The notes: generated by a model from the letters alone, not told the origin. A stretch of 64,000 nucleotides of DNA from Olleya sediminilitoris (GCF_016785945.1 NZ_JAEMEF010000008.1:87720-151719); one strand, 5' to 3'; positions 1 through 9,959 are shown, numbered from the stretch's first letter. Made by a program: numbers and translations.

Positions 1-2376
1 ACCATAAATATTATGTACTTCGTCTGCTGTTCCTGTTGCGTGATGTAATCCTTTAGGATGCACTTCTGGTTCTCCTAAATCTCCCCAAACACCAGAAACA
101 CCTAAATCGGCTAAGTCTTTATAAATATTTTGAAACCATTTTTTTCCTTTCGGATTATAGATATCAATCAAACCAGTATTACCAAAATAGAAATCGAAAG
201 TAAACGGATTCCCTATTGAATCTTTAGCTAAAACATCTGCTTTTACCGCTTCGTCCCAACGATTAGAAGTGGTTAATACAAACGGTTCTGTGACCAAAAC
301 CGTTTTCACATTATTGTCTTTTAATCCTTTTATCATTTGTTTCGGATTAGGAAAAGAATCGCGATCAAACGCTAGATTTCCCATAGTACCTTGAATGGTT
401 TTTCCGAACCAAAAAATATCGATAATAATAGCATCTAATGGAATGTTCTCTTCTCTAAATTTTTCTACAGTAGCAGTTACTTCTTCTTGTGAATGGTATC
501 CAAATCGACTAGAAAAATTACCTAAAGCCCAACGTGGTGGCATGGGTTGTGTTCCTGTAAGTTTAGTATAGTTTTTAGTAAGATCTAACCAAGAATCACC
601 AACTATTACTTGATAGGTTTTTCTACCAGAAATCGTTTCGTAGGTTAATGTGTTATCTGCTTTGCTATCTAAATCTAAAAAGCCAATAGGTGCATTATCA
701 AAATGAATTAAATACTTGTTTGAAGACACCACAATTGGCATGGTGTAATTCATTAGTTCACTTCTATCTTCGTAACCATAATGTGCTTTGTTGTATAATT
801 CTAAACGATTACCACGTCTATTCATCCCTAACGCTCTTGCGCCTCCACCATACAATACTTCCTCTGGTTTTAAGTTAAAACTGATCGTTTCAAAATCGTC
901 TGTTTTTTGGTAGCCATTTTTAACTGTAGTGATTTCTTTTCCTTTGTAGGAGTATGAAATATTGAAAGGTTGTTTTTGAATTGTTACTTTAATTCCATCT
1001 GTGATTATATAGACATACTGTTCGTCTTCTCTAGATATAGTATAATAAATATCACCTTCAGAAATTACTGCATGAGAGTCTTCAAAAAATGATTCTCCTT
1101 TAGAAATAAATGTTGTTTCTATGATTTTTGGAGCATGCCTAACTATTCTAAAAATTCCATCATTAACATTTATTTGAAAGAAACCTTTCTTTTCTTCATA
1201 ACTAATAAACTCTCTTTTTTGAATCGCATCTTCAAACAACCACGTTATAGCTTCACCAAAATTATTACTCCAAAGTGCTTCGTTATGTTTGCCTTCAGAT
1301 ACGACCTTAGATTGTATGTTTTTTTTTGGAAATCCGTTATCTTTTAAAATAGAAATGATACTATTCATATCTGTAACGGTTTGGCTAATCTCGTTATAAC
1401 CTGCGTTTTCACCTTCTTTTCCTCCAGCTAAAAAGTACATTTTAGTATCCTTGATATTAGCATGAGATTTTGTAAAAGGATGCACTTCTGGAGCAAACCA
1501 AAATGCAGGAGAATACACACCAACTTTACCAAAAACTGTTGGGTATTTTAAAGCTGCATAATGCGAAATTAAACCTCCCATAGAACTACCAAAAATGGCT
1601 GTATTAGCTCTATCTTTTTTGGTATTGTAGTTAGAATCAATGTACGGTTTTAGTGTATTGACAATAAAATTGACGTAAGCTTCACCTTCGCCACCTCCAT
1701 ATTTAGCATTGGTCCATGGAGAATATTCATCTAAACGTTTAGATTCGCCATTATCGACACCAACTACGATTAGTTTCAAGTTATCTTTAAATAGTTTGTC
1801 TAAGGTTTCGTCTACCTTCCACTCGCCATAACCAGAGGTTTTAGCATCAAAAATATTCTGACCATCATGCATGTAAACCACAGGATAATCTTGCTTTGAA
1901 GTCTGATAATCTGGTGGTAAATACACCCAAACACGACGTTTTCTGTTAAGTTGTGGGATTTGAAATGTTCCAGAAATAATGGATACGTTTTTTGAAGCAG
2001 TAGAAACATCTTTATTATCAAACATATGGCTCCAACCAGCTATTTTTACATGTATTGTGTCGTTAGACTCTGTAAACTTATAGATACGATTATCTATTTT
2101 TTTACCTGTATTGGTACTTTCTGAAGTCTCCCAATTCCCTAAGGTAAACTTATATAAAATTCGTTGTTCCGTTTTAGGAAGTGTTATTTGATGCTTACCA
2201 TTTACGAATTGTAATTGGTAGTCTTTGTGTCCGCCAGACCAACCTTCAAAATCTCCAGAAATAAATAGGGATGCGTATTTTGGTGTGTCTTCTGGAAGTG
2301 CTTCAACTATTATGGTTACCTGAGCAAAGGTGAATTGTACAAGTAAAAGCGATAGTATGTATATAATATTTTTCAT
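1..2376 (-). CDS. Esterase-GH31 alpha-glucosidase fusion, 3' end outside window
   Basis: Translated directly from the minus strand: 792 codons are open from the ATG at 2376 to the window edge, so the C-terminus is missing. A signal peptide (about residues 1-18, ending TFAQ) is followed by a starch-binding-like beta domain (20-110). Next is an alpha/beta-hydrolase esterase of the enterochelin-esterase type (125-380) with the nucleophile elbow GSSMGG (Ser265) and a late His near 364. From about 385 there is a GH31 N-terminal beta domain and then the GH31 barrel, with IIDIFWFG and the nucleophile motif WGDLGEP (Asp766). GH31 enzymes remove terminal alpha-glucose from maltodextrins; the esterase may remove acyl groups from modified glucan, which is inference. 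It is the last visible gene of the leftward maltodextrin operon, 42 nt after the GH13 gene. Secretion to the periplasm is likely. Confidence 0.85.
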   Translation of the reverse strand, partial: MKNIIYILSLLLVQFTFAQVTIIVEALPEDTPKYASLFISGDFEGWSGGHKDYQLQFVNGKHQITLPKTEQRILYKFTLGNWETSESTNTGKKIDNRIYKFTESNDTIHVKIAGWSHMFDNKDVSTASKNVSIISGTFQIPQLNRKRRVWVYLPPDYQTSKQDYPVVYMHDGQNIFDAKTSGYGEWKVDETLDKLFKDNLKLIVVGVDNGESKRLDEYSPWTNAKYGGGEGEAYVNFIVNTLKPYIDSNYNTKKDRANTAIFGSSMGGLISHYAALKYPTVFGKVGVYSPAFWFAPEVHPFTKSHANIKDTKMYFLAGGKEGENAGYNEISQTVTDMNSIISILKDNGFPKKNIQSKVVSEGKHNEALWSNNFGEAITWLFEDAIQKREFISYEEKKGFFQINVNDGIFRIVRHAPKIIETTFISKGESFFEDSHAVISEGDIYYTISREDEQYVYIITDGIKVTIQKQPFNISYSYKGKEITTVKNGYQKTDDFETISFNLKPEEVLYGGGARALGMNRRGNRLELYNKAHYGYEDRSELMNYTMPIVVSSNKYLIHFDNAPIGFLDLDSKADNTLTYETISGRKTYQVIVGDSWLDLTKNYTKLTGTQPMPPRWALGNFSSRFGYHSQEEVTATVEKFREENIPLDAIIIDIFWFGKTIQGTMGNLAFDRDSFPNPKQMIKGLKDNNVKTVLVTEPFVLTTSNRWDEAVKADVLAKDSIGNPFTFDFYFGNTGLIDIYNPKGKKWFQNIYKDLADLGVSGVWGDLGEPEVHPKGLHHATGTADEVHNIYG

Positions 2377-2385
2377 TACGATGGA

Positions 2386-2411
2386 GACCTCTCGACTGCG
2401 CTCGAGGTGAC
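2386..2411. repeat. Short GC-rich palindrome, REP-like
   Basis: The sequence GACCTCTCGACTGCGCTCGA, continuing into GGTGAC, forms an imperfect hairpin between two codirectional genes. It is much richer in GC than its surroundings. Similar CTCGACTGCGCTCGAG palindromes are common as dispersed intergenic elements in flavobacterial genomes (from memory, not searched). It may also act in mRNA stability. Confidence 0.55.
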
Positions 2412-2418
2412 ATTTAAT

Positions 2419-4338
2419 TTATAATTTAGTAGATAATAACATACTTCCTCTTTCATTTAAGATAATTTCATCTTCCCAAACAAAAGTTTCATTTGTTATT
2501 ATGTTTTTTAATGTTTTGCCATGTAAACCAACTTCTTCAAAACGTTTTAAATCTAAACTAATTGGTTCGTTATTTTTATTAATGATTAAAACAACAGTTT
2601 CGCCTTCAATAGCTCTAAATAAGAAATACGTTCCCATAAATGGTGCAAAATGGATGGTTTTCCCATTGTGTATAGCATCACTAGATTTTCTGTAATTCAA
2701 TACTTTTTTAAGAAATAACTGCATGTCTTTTTGCGCATCTGTTAAACCTTCACCTGAAAATGCATTAACAGCATCATCTTGCCAACCTCCAGGAAAATCG
2801 GTACGAATAAAACCATGATCGCCAGGTTTTTCAAAATCGTTCATTAAGATTTCTGTTCCGTAATACAATTGCGGAATTCTAGGTAAGGTTAATAGATAGC
2901 TTAAAGCCATTTTGGTATTTGGCACATCTCCTTTTAATTGTGTAAAAATGCGACTCATATCATGATTGTCTGGAAATACCATAATATCTTTTGGTGAGGC
3001 GTAGGCAAAATCGTTTGCTAAACCTTCGTATATTTTCACCAATCCAGTATCCCATTTTTCGTCTTCGTTTAAAGCATCTACCGTATTTTTTTGCATGGCA
3101 AAATCCATGGTCGACCTTAAATTAGAATCGTAACCATCTTTATTGTCATGCCCTTCTTGCCAATAGGCAATTAACAACGGATTAGTACTCCATTCTTCTC
3201 CAACAATTGAAAAATTTGGGTATTCGCTCATAATCGCTCCTGCCCAATTAGCCATGAAATTTTTATCTGGATAAGGATAGGTGTCTTGACGAATTCCGCT
3301 AAGGTTTAATGTTTCTACCCACCAAATACTATTTTGTATAATATAGTTTGCCATAAACGGATTACGCTGATTTAAATCTGGCATTGTAGGTACAAACCAA
3401 CCTTCTGCCATTTCTTTTTTATCGCGTTTAGAAGCATACAAATCTTGATTACTGGTACGTCTATGATTAGAATTATTTAATGGTTTGTTATTTTCAAAGC
3501 TCTCTTGTTGGTTCACCCAATCTTTAAATGGTAAATCTTGCATCCACCAGTGTGCACTTCCGCAATGATTAGCTACTTGATCCATGATTATACCAATACC
3601 TTTTTCTTTCGCTTTTGTAGCTAATTCTTGGTATTCTTCTAAGCTTCCGTAACGTGGATCTACTTGGTAAAAATCGGTCATGGCGTAACCATGATACGAA
3701 GCTCTTTCCATATCATTAGTTAATAAAGGACACGACCAAATTTGAGTAAAACCCATATCCTCTATATAATCTAAATGCTGAATAATGCCTCGTAAATCAC
3801 CACCATGACGTGCATAATCGTCTTTTCTATTGATGGTTTTCTCCTTTAAACCTTCCTTTATATCATTAGAAGTATCGCCATTTGCAAAACGATCTGGAGT
3901 GATTAGATAAATAGCATCTGTACTATCAAAACCTTGATAATCGGAAGCTTCTTTTACACGTCCTTTTACTTCGTAGGTTTGAACAAGCTCTTTTTCTTCA
4001 TTAAATTTAAAATGAATATTGAATTGTCCTGCTTTCGCACTTTCTGAAATATTTAGATCTAAAAACAGATAATTAGGGCTGTCTGCTTTATGCACTTTTT
4101 CAATAGAAACTCCTGCATAATTTATACTAGGTATTGCTTCCGAAATATTAGCATGCTTCACCAATAATTGCACTTTTGTATTATTAAAACCAGTCCACCA
4201 ATGTGGAGGTTCTATACGCTCGATATCGTTTTTAACTTCGGTTACAACTTCAGAAGTTGTTGTTTTTTCAGTTTCCTTCTGACAAGAAAAACTAACACTA
4301 ATTAAAATTACTAATGCTAGTGGAATTAATTTTTTCAT
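2419..4338 (-). CDS. GH13 neopullulanase/cyclomaltodextrinase-like lipoprotein (SusA/SusG type)
   Basis: 639 residues. The start MKKLIPLALVILISVSFSC gives a lipobox cysteine at 19, so it is a lipoprotein of the periplasm or cell surface. Residues about 40-130 form the Ig-like N-terminal domain typical of cyclomaltodextrinases; the (beta/alpha)8 barrel follows and ends in a small C-terminal beta domain. All GH13 regions are intact: DQVANH (253-258), GIRQDTY with nucleophile Asp352, VGEEW with acid/base Glu381, and FPDNHD with Asp460. The expected activity is hydrolysis of alpha-1,4 (and possibly alpha-1,6) links in maltodextrins brought in by SusCD. It lies 20 nt downstream of the GH65 gene in the same leftward operon. 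Which side of the outer membrane it faces cannot be read from the sequence. Confidence 0.92.
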   Translation of the reverse strand: MKKLIPLALVILISVSFSCQKETEKTTTSEVVTEVKNDIERIEPPHWWTGFNNTKVQLLVKHANISEAIPSINYAGVSIEKVHKADSPNYLFLDLNISESAKAGQFNIHFKFNEEKELVQTYEVKGRVKEASDYQGFDSTDAIYLITPDRFANGDTSNDIKEGLKEKTINRKDDYARHGGDLRGIIQHLDYIEDMGFTQIWSCPLLTNDMERASYHGYAMTDFYQVDPRYGSLEEYQELATKAKEKGIGIIMDQVANHCGSAHWWMQDLPFKDWVNQQESFENNKPLNNSNHRRTSNQDLYASKRDKKEMAEGWFVPTMPDLNQRNPFMANYIIQNSIWWVETLNLSGIRQDTYPYPDKNFMANWAGAIMSEYPNFSIVGEEWSTNPLLIAYWQEGHDNKDGYDSNLRSTMDFAMQKNTVDALNEDEKWDTGLVKIYEGLANDFAYASPKDIMVFPDNHDMSRIFTQLKGDVPNTKMALSYLLTLPRIPQLYYGTEILMNDFEKPGDHGFIRTDFPGGWQDDAVNAFSGEGLTDAQKDMQLFLKKVLNYRKSSDAIHNGKTIHFAPFMGTYFLFRAIEGETVVLIINKNNEPISLDLKRFEEVGLHGKTLKNIITNETFVWEDEIILNERGSMLLSTKL

Positions 4339-4358
4339 CCTAATTAGTGTGTTTAGTT

Positions 4359-6665
4359 TTAAATTTTCACCAAGTTATTTGGCGATACTGTTACTAAATT
4401 ATCATTTACTTGAATGTTTAGGTCTGTATTTCCTTCTAACTCGAAAGTCGTTTCCGATTGTGATACATTCACTTTTAAAATTTGATCTCTAAAGTTTACT
4501 TTAAATGAATACGCTTCCCATTCTTTAGGAATACGAGGTTCAAAATGTAGCGTATCGTTTTTAACACGCATACCACCAAAACCTTCTACAATACTCATCC
4601 ATGTTCCAGCCATACTGGTAATATGTAAACCTTCTTCTACCTCTTTATTATAATCGTCTAAATCTAAACGAGACGTACGTAAATAGAACGTATACGCTTG
4701 CTCCATTTGGTCTAATTTAGCAGCTTGAATACTGTGTACACAAGGTGACAGCGAACTTTCATGTACTGTAAATGGTTCATAAAAATCGAAATGACGTTTT
4801 AATTCTTCGGTTGAAAATTGATCTTCAAAGAAGTAAAAACCTTGTAATGTATCTGCTTGTTTGATGTATGGCGAACGTAAAATACGATCCCAACTCCACT
4901 TTTGGTTTATTGGTCTATCTTGATTTGGTAAATCTGCAACCGTAATTAATTCTTTATCTAAAAAGCCATCCTGTTGTAGGTATACTTGATGTTTTTCCGA
5001 ATAAGGGAAAAACATGTTATCTGCTACTTTTTTCCAAGCTTCTAGTTCGCTATCTGTAATTTTTGTTTTACCAGAAATACGCAAATAATCGTCGTTATAA
5101 CCTTCTTTTACTTTTTCTATTTGCTCTAAAGCATAATCGATACACCATTTAGCTAAATAGTTGGTATAAAAGTTATTATTGATGTTATTTTCATATTCAT
5201 TAGGACCAGTAACACCTAAAATAACATACTTGTTTTTATCTGTAGAAAAAGTAGCACGTTGTTGCCAGAATCTAGCAATACCAATAAGAACTTCTAATCC
5301 CATTTCTGGAATATAGCTGTAATCTCCTGTATAACGATAGTAGTTAAAAATGGCAAATGCGATAGCTCCATTTCTGTGAATTTCTTCAAAGGTAATTTCC
5401 CATTCGTTATGGCATTCTTCACCATTCATGGTTACCATTGGATACAATGCTGCGCCATTATTAAAACCTAATTTCTCTGCATTTTCAATCGCTTTTTCTA
5501 AATGATTATAACGATATTGCAGTAAGCTTCTTGCTACTTTTTGATCTTTGGTAGCCATATAAAAAGGAATGCAATACGCTTCGGTATCCCAATAGGTACT
5601 ACCACCATACTTTTCTCCTGTAAATCCTTTTGGTCCAATATTTAAAGTAGAATCTTTTCCTAAGTAGGTTTGATTTAATTGAAAAATATTAAAACGAATA
5701 CCTTGTTGTGCTTTTACGTCACCATCGATAGTGATATCAGACATTTCCCAAATTTTGGACCAAGCCTCTTTTTGCTTATTTAAAAGTGCATGGAATCCTA
5801 AATTGGAAGCAGTATTTAATGTTTTTTTGGCTGCTGCTATCAATTGATTTTCATCATGATTTCTATCTACTGCATAACCACCAAACTTTTGGATGCTTGC
5901 AGTTTCACCTGAATTCACAGAAACTGTATACGTAAATGAAATAGCATTTGCTTGTTTATCTATTTCTGGTGTTTGCTCTTGTTTTGTATTATTTACAAAA
6001 ACTGAAGACTGCATAAATGTACAAGTATGAAAACCAGTTTTCATTGTTTTTGCTTCAATAAATGCTTGCTCGTTTTCTGTACTTACGTTTAAAGTATCCC
6101 AAAATTGGTCGTCCCAATTGGTATCTTCATTTGTAATACCTGAATCTAAATACGGTTGAAACTTAATTGTTGCTTCTCCATTTAAAGGAGTTACTTGGTA
6201 ATTTATAGCTCCAACTTCATCTAAATCTAGACTTAAAAAACGAAGTACTTTCACTTCAATTTCTAATTTATTTTGAAGCGTTGCAGTAAACGATCTCGAT
6301 AACCAACCTTCTTGCATGTTAAGCTCTCTTCTAAAATTAGAAACCGAAACACAGGTGTTTAAATCTAGTTGTTCTCCATTAATTTCTACATTAATACCTA
6401 TCCAATTTGGTGCATTTAATACTTTAGCAAAATACTCTGGATAACCATTTTTCCACCAACCAACTCTGGTTTTGTCAGGATAATAAACGCCTGCAATGTA
6501 GCTTCCTTGAAAGGTTGGACCTGTGTATTGTTCTTCAAAATTAGCACGTTGACCCATTGCACCATTTCCGATGCTGAATAAACTTTCTGAGGATTTTACG
6601 CGATCTGCATCAAACCCTTCTTCAATTATAGACCAACTGTCTGGTTGTATATAATCTTGATTCAT
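4359..6665 (-). CDS. GH65 maltose phosphorylase-like enzyme
   Basis: 768 residues, the usual length for GH65, with no signal peptide, so cytoplasmic. It has an N-terminal beta-sandwich, an (alpha/alpha)6 barrel and a small C-terminal domain. The catalytic acid is Glu490 in VTGPNEYENN, and the phosphate-binding Thr-Ser pair is in HITSMAGTW (683-684). Maltose phosphorylases split maltose with phosphate into glucose and beta-glucose 1-phosphate. The beta-phosphoglucomutase gene directly upstream handles that product, which supports a phosphorylase over a hydrolase. The disaccharide specificity (maltose against trehalose, kojibiose or nigerose) is inferred from the operon, not from residues. Confidence 0.92.
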   Translation of the reverse strand: MNQDYIQPDSWSIIEEGFDADRVKSSESLFSIGNGAMGQRANFEEQYTGPTFQGSYIAGVYYPDKTRVGWWKNGYPEYFAKVLNAPNWIGINVEINGEQLDLNTCVSVSNFRRELNMQEGWLSRSFTATLQNKLEIEVKVLRFLSLDLDEVGAINYQVTPLNGEATIKFQPYLDSGITNEDTNWDDQFWDTLNVSTENEQAFIEAKTMKTGFHTCTFMQSSVFVNNTKQEQTPEIDKQANAISFTYTVSVNSGETASIQKFGGYAVDRNHDENQLIAAAKKTLNTASNLGFHALLNKQKEAWSKIWEMSDITIDGDVKAQQGIRFNIFQLNQTYLGKDSTLNIGPKGFTGEKYGGSTYWDTEAYCIPFYMATKDQKVARSLLQYRYNHLEKAIENAEKLGFNNGAALYPMVTMNGEECHNEWEITFEEIHRNGAIAFAIFNYYRYTGDYSYIPEMGLEVLIGIARFWQQRATFSTDKNKYVILGVTGPNEYENNINNNFYTNYLAKWCIDYALEQIEKVKEGYNDDYLRISGKTKITDSELEAWKKVADNMFFPYSEKHQVYLQQDGFLDKELITVADLPNQDRPINQKWSWDRILRSPYIKQADTLQGFYFFEDQFSTEELKRHFDFYEPFTVHESSLSPCVHSIQAAKLDQMEQAYTFYLRTSRLDLDDYNKEVEEGLHITSMAGTWMSIVEGFGGMRVKNDTLHFEPRIPKEWEAYSFKVNFRDQILKVNVSQSETTFELEGNTDLNIQVNDNLVTVSPNNLVKI

Positions 6666-6680
6666 TTTTTATATTTATTT

Positions 6681-6748
6681 GTCATTGCTAAGCATAAAAT
6701 GAAGAGATACGCTTTGGATGAGATTTCTTCACTATGTTGAGAATGACG
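6681..6748. repeat. Degenerate dispersed inverted repeat
   Basis: The 88-nt gap between the phosphoglucomutase and GH65 genes begins with GTCATTGC and ends with GAGAATGACG. The interior is a decayed inverted repeat around GATTTCTTCACTATGTTGAG. It resembles the GTCATTGCGAG...CGCAATGAC dispersed element seen in many Bacteroidota. No coding content is seen. Confidence 0.4.
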
Positions 6749-6753
6749 TTGTT

Positions 6754-7410
6754 TTATCTGTTTATTAATTCTTGAATGAAGCTATTTTCAATTTCGGTGA
6801 AATCTGAAAAAATATAATCTGCTTCATGTAATACCTCTTTTTCTCCTATACCAATAGATATCATATTTGCAGTATTTGCAGCTTGAACACCAGCTACAGA
6901 ATCTTCAAAAACAATACAATCTTCTGGTTTCATGTTTAAATGCTTTGCTGCAATTAAAAATACTTCTGGATCTGGTTTTGCTTTACTAACATCGTTACCA
7001 TCAACAATAGCATTAAACTTTGAAAGCAAATTGACTTTCTCTAAAATTGGTCGTGCATTTTTACTTGCAGAACCTAAAGAAATTGGCTGTTGGTTTTCTA
7101 TTAAATAATCTAAAGTTTTTGGTACATCAGGTAAAATTTCTTCATCTGTCATTTTTGCAATGAAGCTTAGATACTCTTCATTTTTTTTACCCATTAAAGA
7201 TGTAAATAGTTCCTCTGAAATGGTTTTATTTCCCCAATCCAGTATTTTTTCTAATGATTTTACACGACTTACACCTTTAAGTTGTTCGTTTTGCTCGTGT
7301 GTAAAATCTATATCTATACTTTTTGCAAGGTTTTTCCATGCTAAAAAGTGATATTTTGCAGTGTCAACAATGACACCATCTAAATCGAATATGAATCCTT
7401 TTTTATTCAT
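6754..7410 (-). CDS. pgmB: Beta-phosphoglucomutase (HAD family)
   Basis: 218 residues, the standard length. The HAD motif I FDLDGVIVDT gives nucleophile Asp9 and acid/base Asp11. The later motifs LGSASKNA, AKPDPEVF and VFEDSVAGVQAA are intact. The enzyme converts beta-glucose 1-phosphate to glucose 6-phosphate in the cytoplasm, so it completes maltose phosphorolysis started by the GH65 enzyme. It starts 3 nt after the stop of the MFS importer gene, which indicates co-transcription and perhaps translational coupling. HAD proteins are numerous, but this motif set and its neighbours make the assignment firm. Confidence 0.93.
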   Translation of the reverse strand: MNKKGFIFDLDGVIVDTAKYHFLAWKNLAKSIDIDFTHEQNEQLKGVSRVKSLEKILDWGNKTISEELFTSLMGKKNEEYLSFIAKMTDEEILPDVPKTLDYLIENQQPISLGSASKNARPILEKVNLLSKFNAIVDGNDVSKAKPDPEVFLIAAKHLNMKPEDCIVFEDSVAGVQAANTANMISIGIGEKEVLHEADYIFSDFTEIENSFIQELINR

Positions 7411-7413
7411 TTT

Positions 7414-8787
7414 TTAAATTTCTTCAGCTTGATAAGTAATTGCGTTTTTATTTGTGATTAATAAGTTGCAAAGTCCTGCAATTATTAAACTTATTCCTGC
7501 AACTGTCATTGCATTTATAGCTTCGTCGCCTAATAAACTAGAGACAAAGTTGATTCCGCCTAAGGCAGCAATAATTTGTGGGATTACTATAAACATGTTG
7601 AATATTCCCATAATAACTCCCATTTTTTTAGGATCTACAGAACTAGATAACATGGCGTAAGGCATTGATAAAATACTTCCCCAAGCAAAGCCTATTAATA
7701 CAAAGCAATACTTAAGATGTTCTGGCGAAGCATAATTCATTGCCAGGAAACCAACACCTCCTAAAATTAGAGATCCCATATGTACTAACTTACGGTTGAT
7801 GCGTCTTTTAGAAGTATACAGTACTAATAGTAATGCAAAAGCCATTGATGATAAACCGTAAATTCCCATCGCAGAACCTACTAAATTTGATGATTTTTGA
7901 AAGGCTGTGTTTTGTGTATCAAACGCTGCTTTTTGTACTGTGTCTGCCATATCAAAAGCACTTTCTATTGGAGCTGGTGTGCTAAAAACATGCTCTGTAA
8001 GTGCTGGATTTGCTAAACTCCACATGGTAAAAAAGGCAAACCAAGAAAAGAATTGGATGACTCCTAATTTTTTCATGGTTAATGGCATGTTACCAATATT
8101 GTTTAAAATGTCTGGAATGAAGTTATTCTTTTTAGCTTTTTCACGTTCGAACTCTTCCATGTCTTCTGGAGGATATTCGGTTGTTGTAAATACTGTATAA
8201 AGAATACTTAGTAAAAATACGAAGGCACCAATGGCGAATGCAATTTTTACAGAGTCTGGTATCACACCAGAATCTGCAGCATCACTAACTCCAAATTGAG
8301 ACACCATCCAAGGTAAATTACTAGCGACCCAAGTACCTATACCAATAATTAGCGTTTGAACTACAAAACCATACGAGCGTTGAGATTCGGGAAGTTTGTC
8401 TGCAACAAGTGCTCTAAATGGCTCCATAGATACATTAATGGAAGCATCCAAAATCCATAAAAATCCTGCTGCGACCCAAAGTGCTGGAGAATAGGGCACA
8501 AAAAATAGTGCTAGAGAACTTAAGATAGCTCCTACTAAAAAATAAGGACGTCGTCGTCCCCATTTTACACTCCAAGTACGATCACTCATGTAACCAATAA
8601 TGGGTTGGACTAGTAAACCTGTTAAAGGTGCTGCTATCCAAAGTAATGGGATTTCGTCTTTACTTGCTCCTAATGTTTGAAATATTCGAGACATGAAGCC
8701 TCCTTGTAGTGCAAAACCAAATTGAATTCCTAAGAAACCAAAACTCATGTTCCAGATTTCCCAAAAGCCAAGGGTACGCTTTTTCAT
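7414..8787 (-). CDS. MFS maltose/oligosaccharide transporter
   Basis: 457 residues with about 12 hydrophobic segments. The start MKKRTLGFWEIWNMSFGFLG and the loop MSDRTWSVKWGRRRPY are typical of the SLC45/GPH-like sugar permeases found in maltose operons of Bacteroidota. The predicted role is import of maltose from periplasm to cytoplasm with a cation. It is the first gene of the leftward catabolic operon (importer, pgmB, GH65, GH13, GH31). A 9-bp inverted repeat (AAATAGTAA, 8788-8796, and TTACTATTT, 8807-8815) directly abuts the start codon and could fold over the translation start; this is only suggestive. Confidence 0.85.
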   Translation of the reverse strand: MKKRTLGFWEIWNMSFGFLGIQFGFALQGGFMSRIFQTLGASKDEIPLLWIAAPLTGLLVQPIIGYMSDRTWSVKWGRRRPYFLVGAILSSLALFFVPYSPALWVAAGFLWILDASINVSMEPFRALVADKLPESQRSYGFVVQTLIIGIGTWVASNLPWMVSQFGVSDAADSGVIPDSVKIAFAIGAFVFLLSILYTVFTTTEYPPEDMEEFEREKAKKNNFIPDILNNIGNMPLTMKKLGVIQFFSWFAFFTMWSLANPALTEHVFSTPAPIESAFDMADTVQKAAFDTQNTAFQKSSNLVGSAMGIYGLSSMAFALLLVLYTSKRRINRKLVHMGSLILGGVGFLAMNYASPEHLKYCFVLIGFAWGSILSMPYAMLSSSVDPKKMGVIMGIFNMFIVIPQIIAALGGINFVSSLLGDEAINAMTVAGISLIIAGLCNLLITNKNAITYQAEEI

Positions 8788-8833
8788 AAATAGTAAGTTT
8801 AAATTATTACTATTTTGACAAGCTTATACTTAT

Positions 8834-8841
8834 CAAAACTA
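8834..8841 (-). promoter_or_regulatory. Candidate -7 box of the maltose catabolic operon
   Basis: Read on the minus strand, TAGTTTTG matches the Bacteroidota -7 consensus TAnnTTTG exactly and lies 46 nt upstream of the transporter ATG. The -33 region is only a T-rich run. No LacI operator like the one upstream of susC is seen here. Confidence 0.5.
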
Positions 8842-8918
8842 TATTACCTGAGAAGTAAAAATATATGTTTTGAATGTCGTAAAGATATAAAAGATTTTAA
8901 TTGAGCAATGTTAAATTT

Positions 8919-9959
8919 TTATTTTGTGGAGTCACGCTCAATTAATTCGGTTTCAATAACTACGGTTTCGTAGATATCTTCTTCGTCTTCTCTTTCTAAA
9001 TTATTTATCAATAATTCAGCTGCTTTTTCGCCTATTTTTTTACCATGTTGACTGACTGTAGTTAAAGCAGGTACTGCATGTTTAGATAAAACACCATCTG
9101 TAAAACCAACAATTTGCAAATCGTCTGGAATTGTTAATCCTAACTTTCTAGCAACCTTCATTGTTGTAATAGCATACAGCTCGTTTACAGCAAAAACACC
9201 GTCAATTTTTTTATTATTTTTAAATAAGTTTTCAATTTCTACTTCTAAAGAATCTAAATGATCTTCGGATAATAATTGATCATGAACTTTTAATATTAAA
9301 CTTGCTTTTGGATGTATTTTATGATCTTCTAAAGCTTCTAAATACCCTTGAGTCCTTAATTTTCCTACACTAACATAATCTTTAGTAGTTACAATTGCTA
9401 TGTTTTTACAACCACAAGCAATTAATTTATTGACTGCTAATTTTGCACCTTCAGAGTCATCAACTATTACTTTATCGCATTTAATATCGTTAACCACACG
9501 ATCAAACATTACAATTGGCATTCCTTGATTAATAGTTTCAGTAAAATGATGAAAGTCTTGCTGCTGTTGGGTTTCTTTTGCAATAGACAATATAAAACCA
9601 TCTATACTTCCGTTGGCTAACATTTCCATATTTATAACCTCTTTAGCAAAAGACTCGTTTGATAATCCAACAATAACATTATACCCTCTTTGATTGGCTA
9701 CAGCCTCTATACCACTAATGACCTTGGAGAAAAAGTGATGCACAATTTCTGGTATTATAATACCTATAGTTTTTGTCTTCCTATTTTTTAAACTCAGTGC
9801 AATATTATTTGGTCTGTAATTATATAGCTTAGCAAAAGCCTGAACTTTTTGACGTGTATCTTCACTAATTTCGATACTATTTCTTAAGGCTTTAGATACT
9901 GTTGAAATAGACACATCTAACTCTCTTGCTATTTGTTTTAGGGTTACTTTTTTTTTCAT
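8919..9959 (-). CDS. LacI/GalR-family transcriptional regulator of the maltodextrin locus
   Basis: Start chosen at the ATG at 9959 (MKKKVTLKQIARELDVSIST), because the LacI helix-turn-helix normally begins within a few residues of the N-terminus; an in-frame ATG seven codons upstream is less likely. The protein is then 346 residues: HTH about 3-50, hinge helix with RPNNIALSLK, and a periplasmic-binding-type sensor domain to the end. It lies between the two divergent arms of the locus and is the obvious regulator. The perfect palindrome CGAAAACGTTTTCG upstream of susC has the form expected for its operator. Whether it represses or activates is not shown; the operator sits upstream of the likely -7 box, which would also fit activation. 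The inducer is probably maltose or a maltodextrin. Confidence 0.9.
   Translation of the reverse strand: MKKKVTLKQIARELDVSISTVSKALRNSIEISEDTRQKVQAFAKLYNYRPNNIALSLKNRKTKTIGIIIPEIVHHFFSKVISGIEAVANQRGYNVIVGLSNESFAKEVINMEMLANGSIDGFILSIAKETQQQQDFHHFTETINQGMPIVMFDRVVNDIKCDKVIVDDSEGAKLAVNKLIACGCKNIAIVTTKDYVSVGKLRTQGYLEALEDHKIHPKASLILKVHDQLLSEDHLDSLEVEIENLFKNNKKIDGVFAVNELYAITTMKVARKLGLTIPDDLQIVGFTDGVLSKHAVPALTTVSQHGKKIGEKAAELLINNLEREDEEDIYETVVIETELIERDSTK

Noticed and set aside
8842..8918. Second LacI operator ahead of the transporter operon
   Set aside because: No sequence resembling CGAAAACGTTTTCG is present; only the AT-rich 17-bp repeat is shared.
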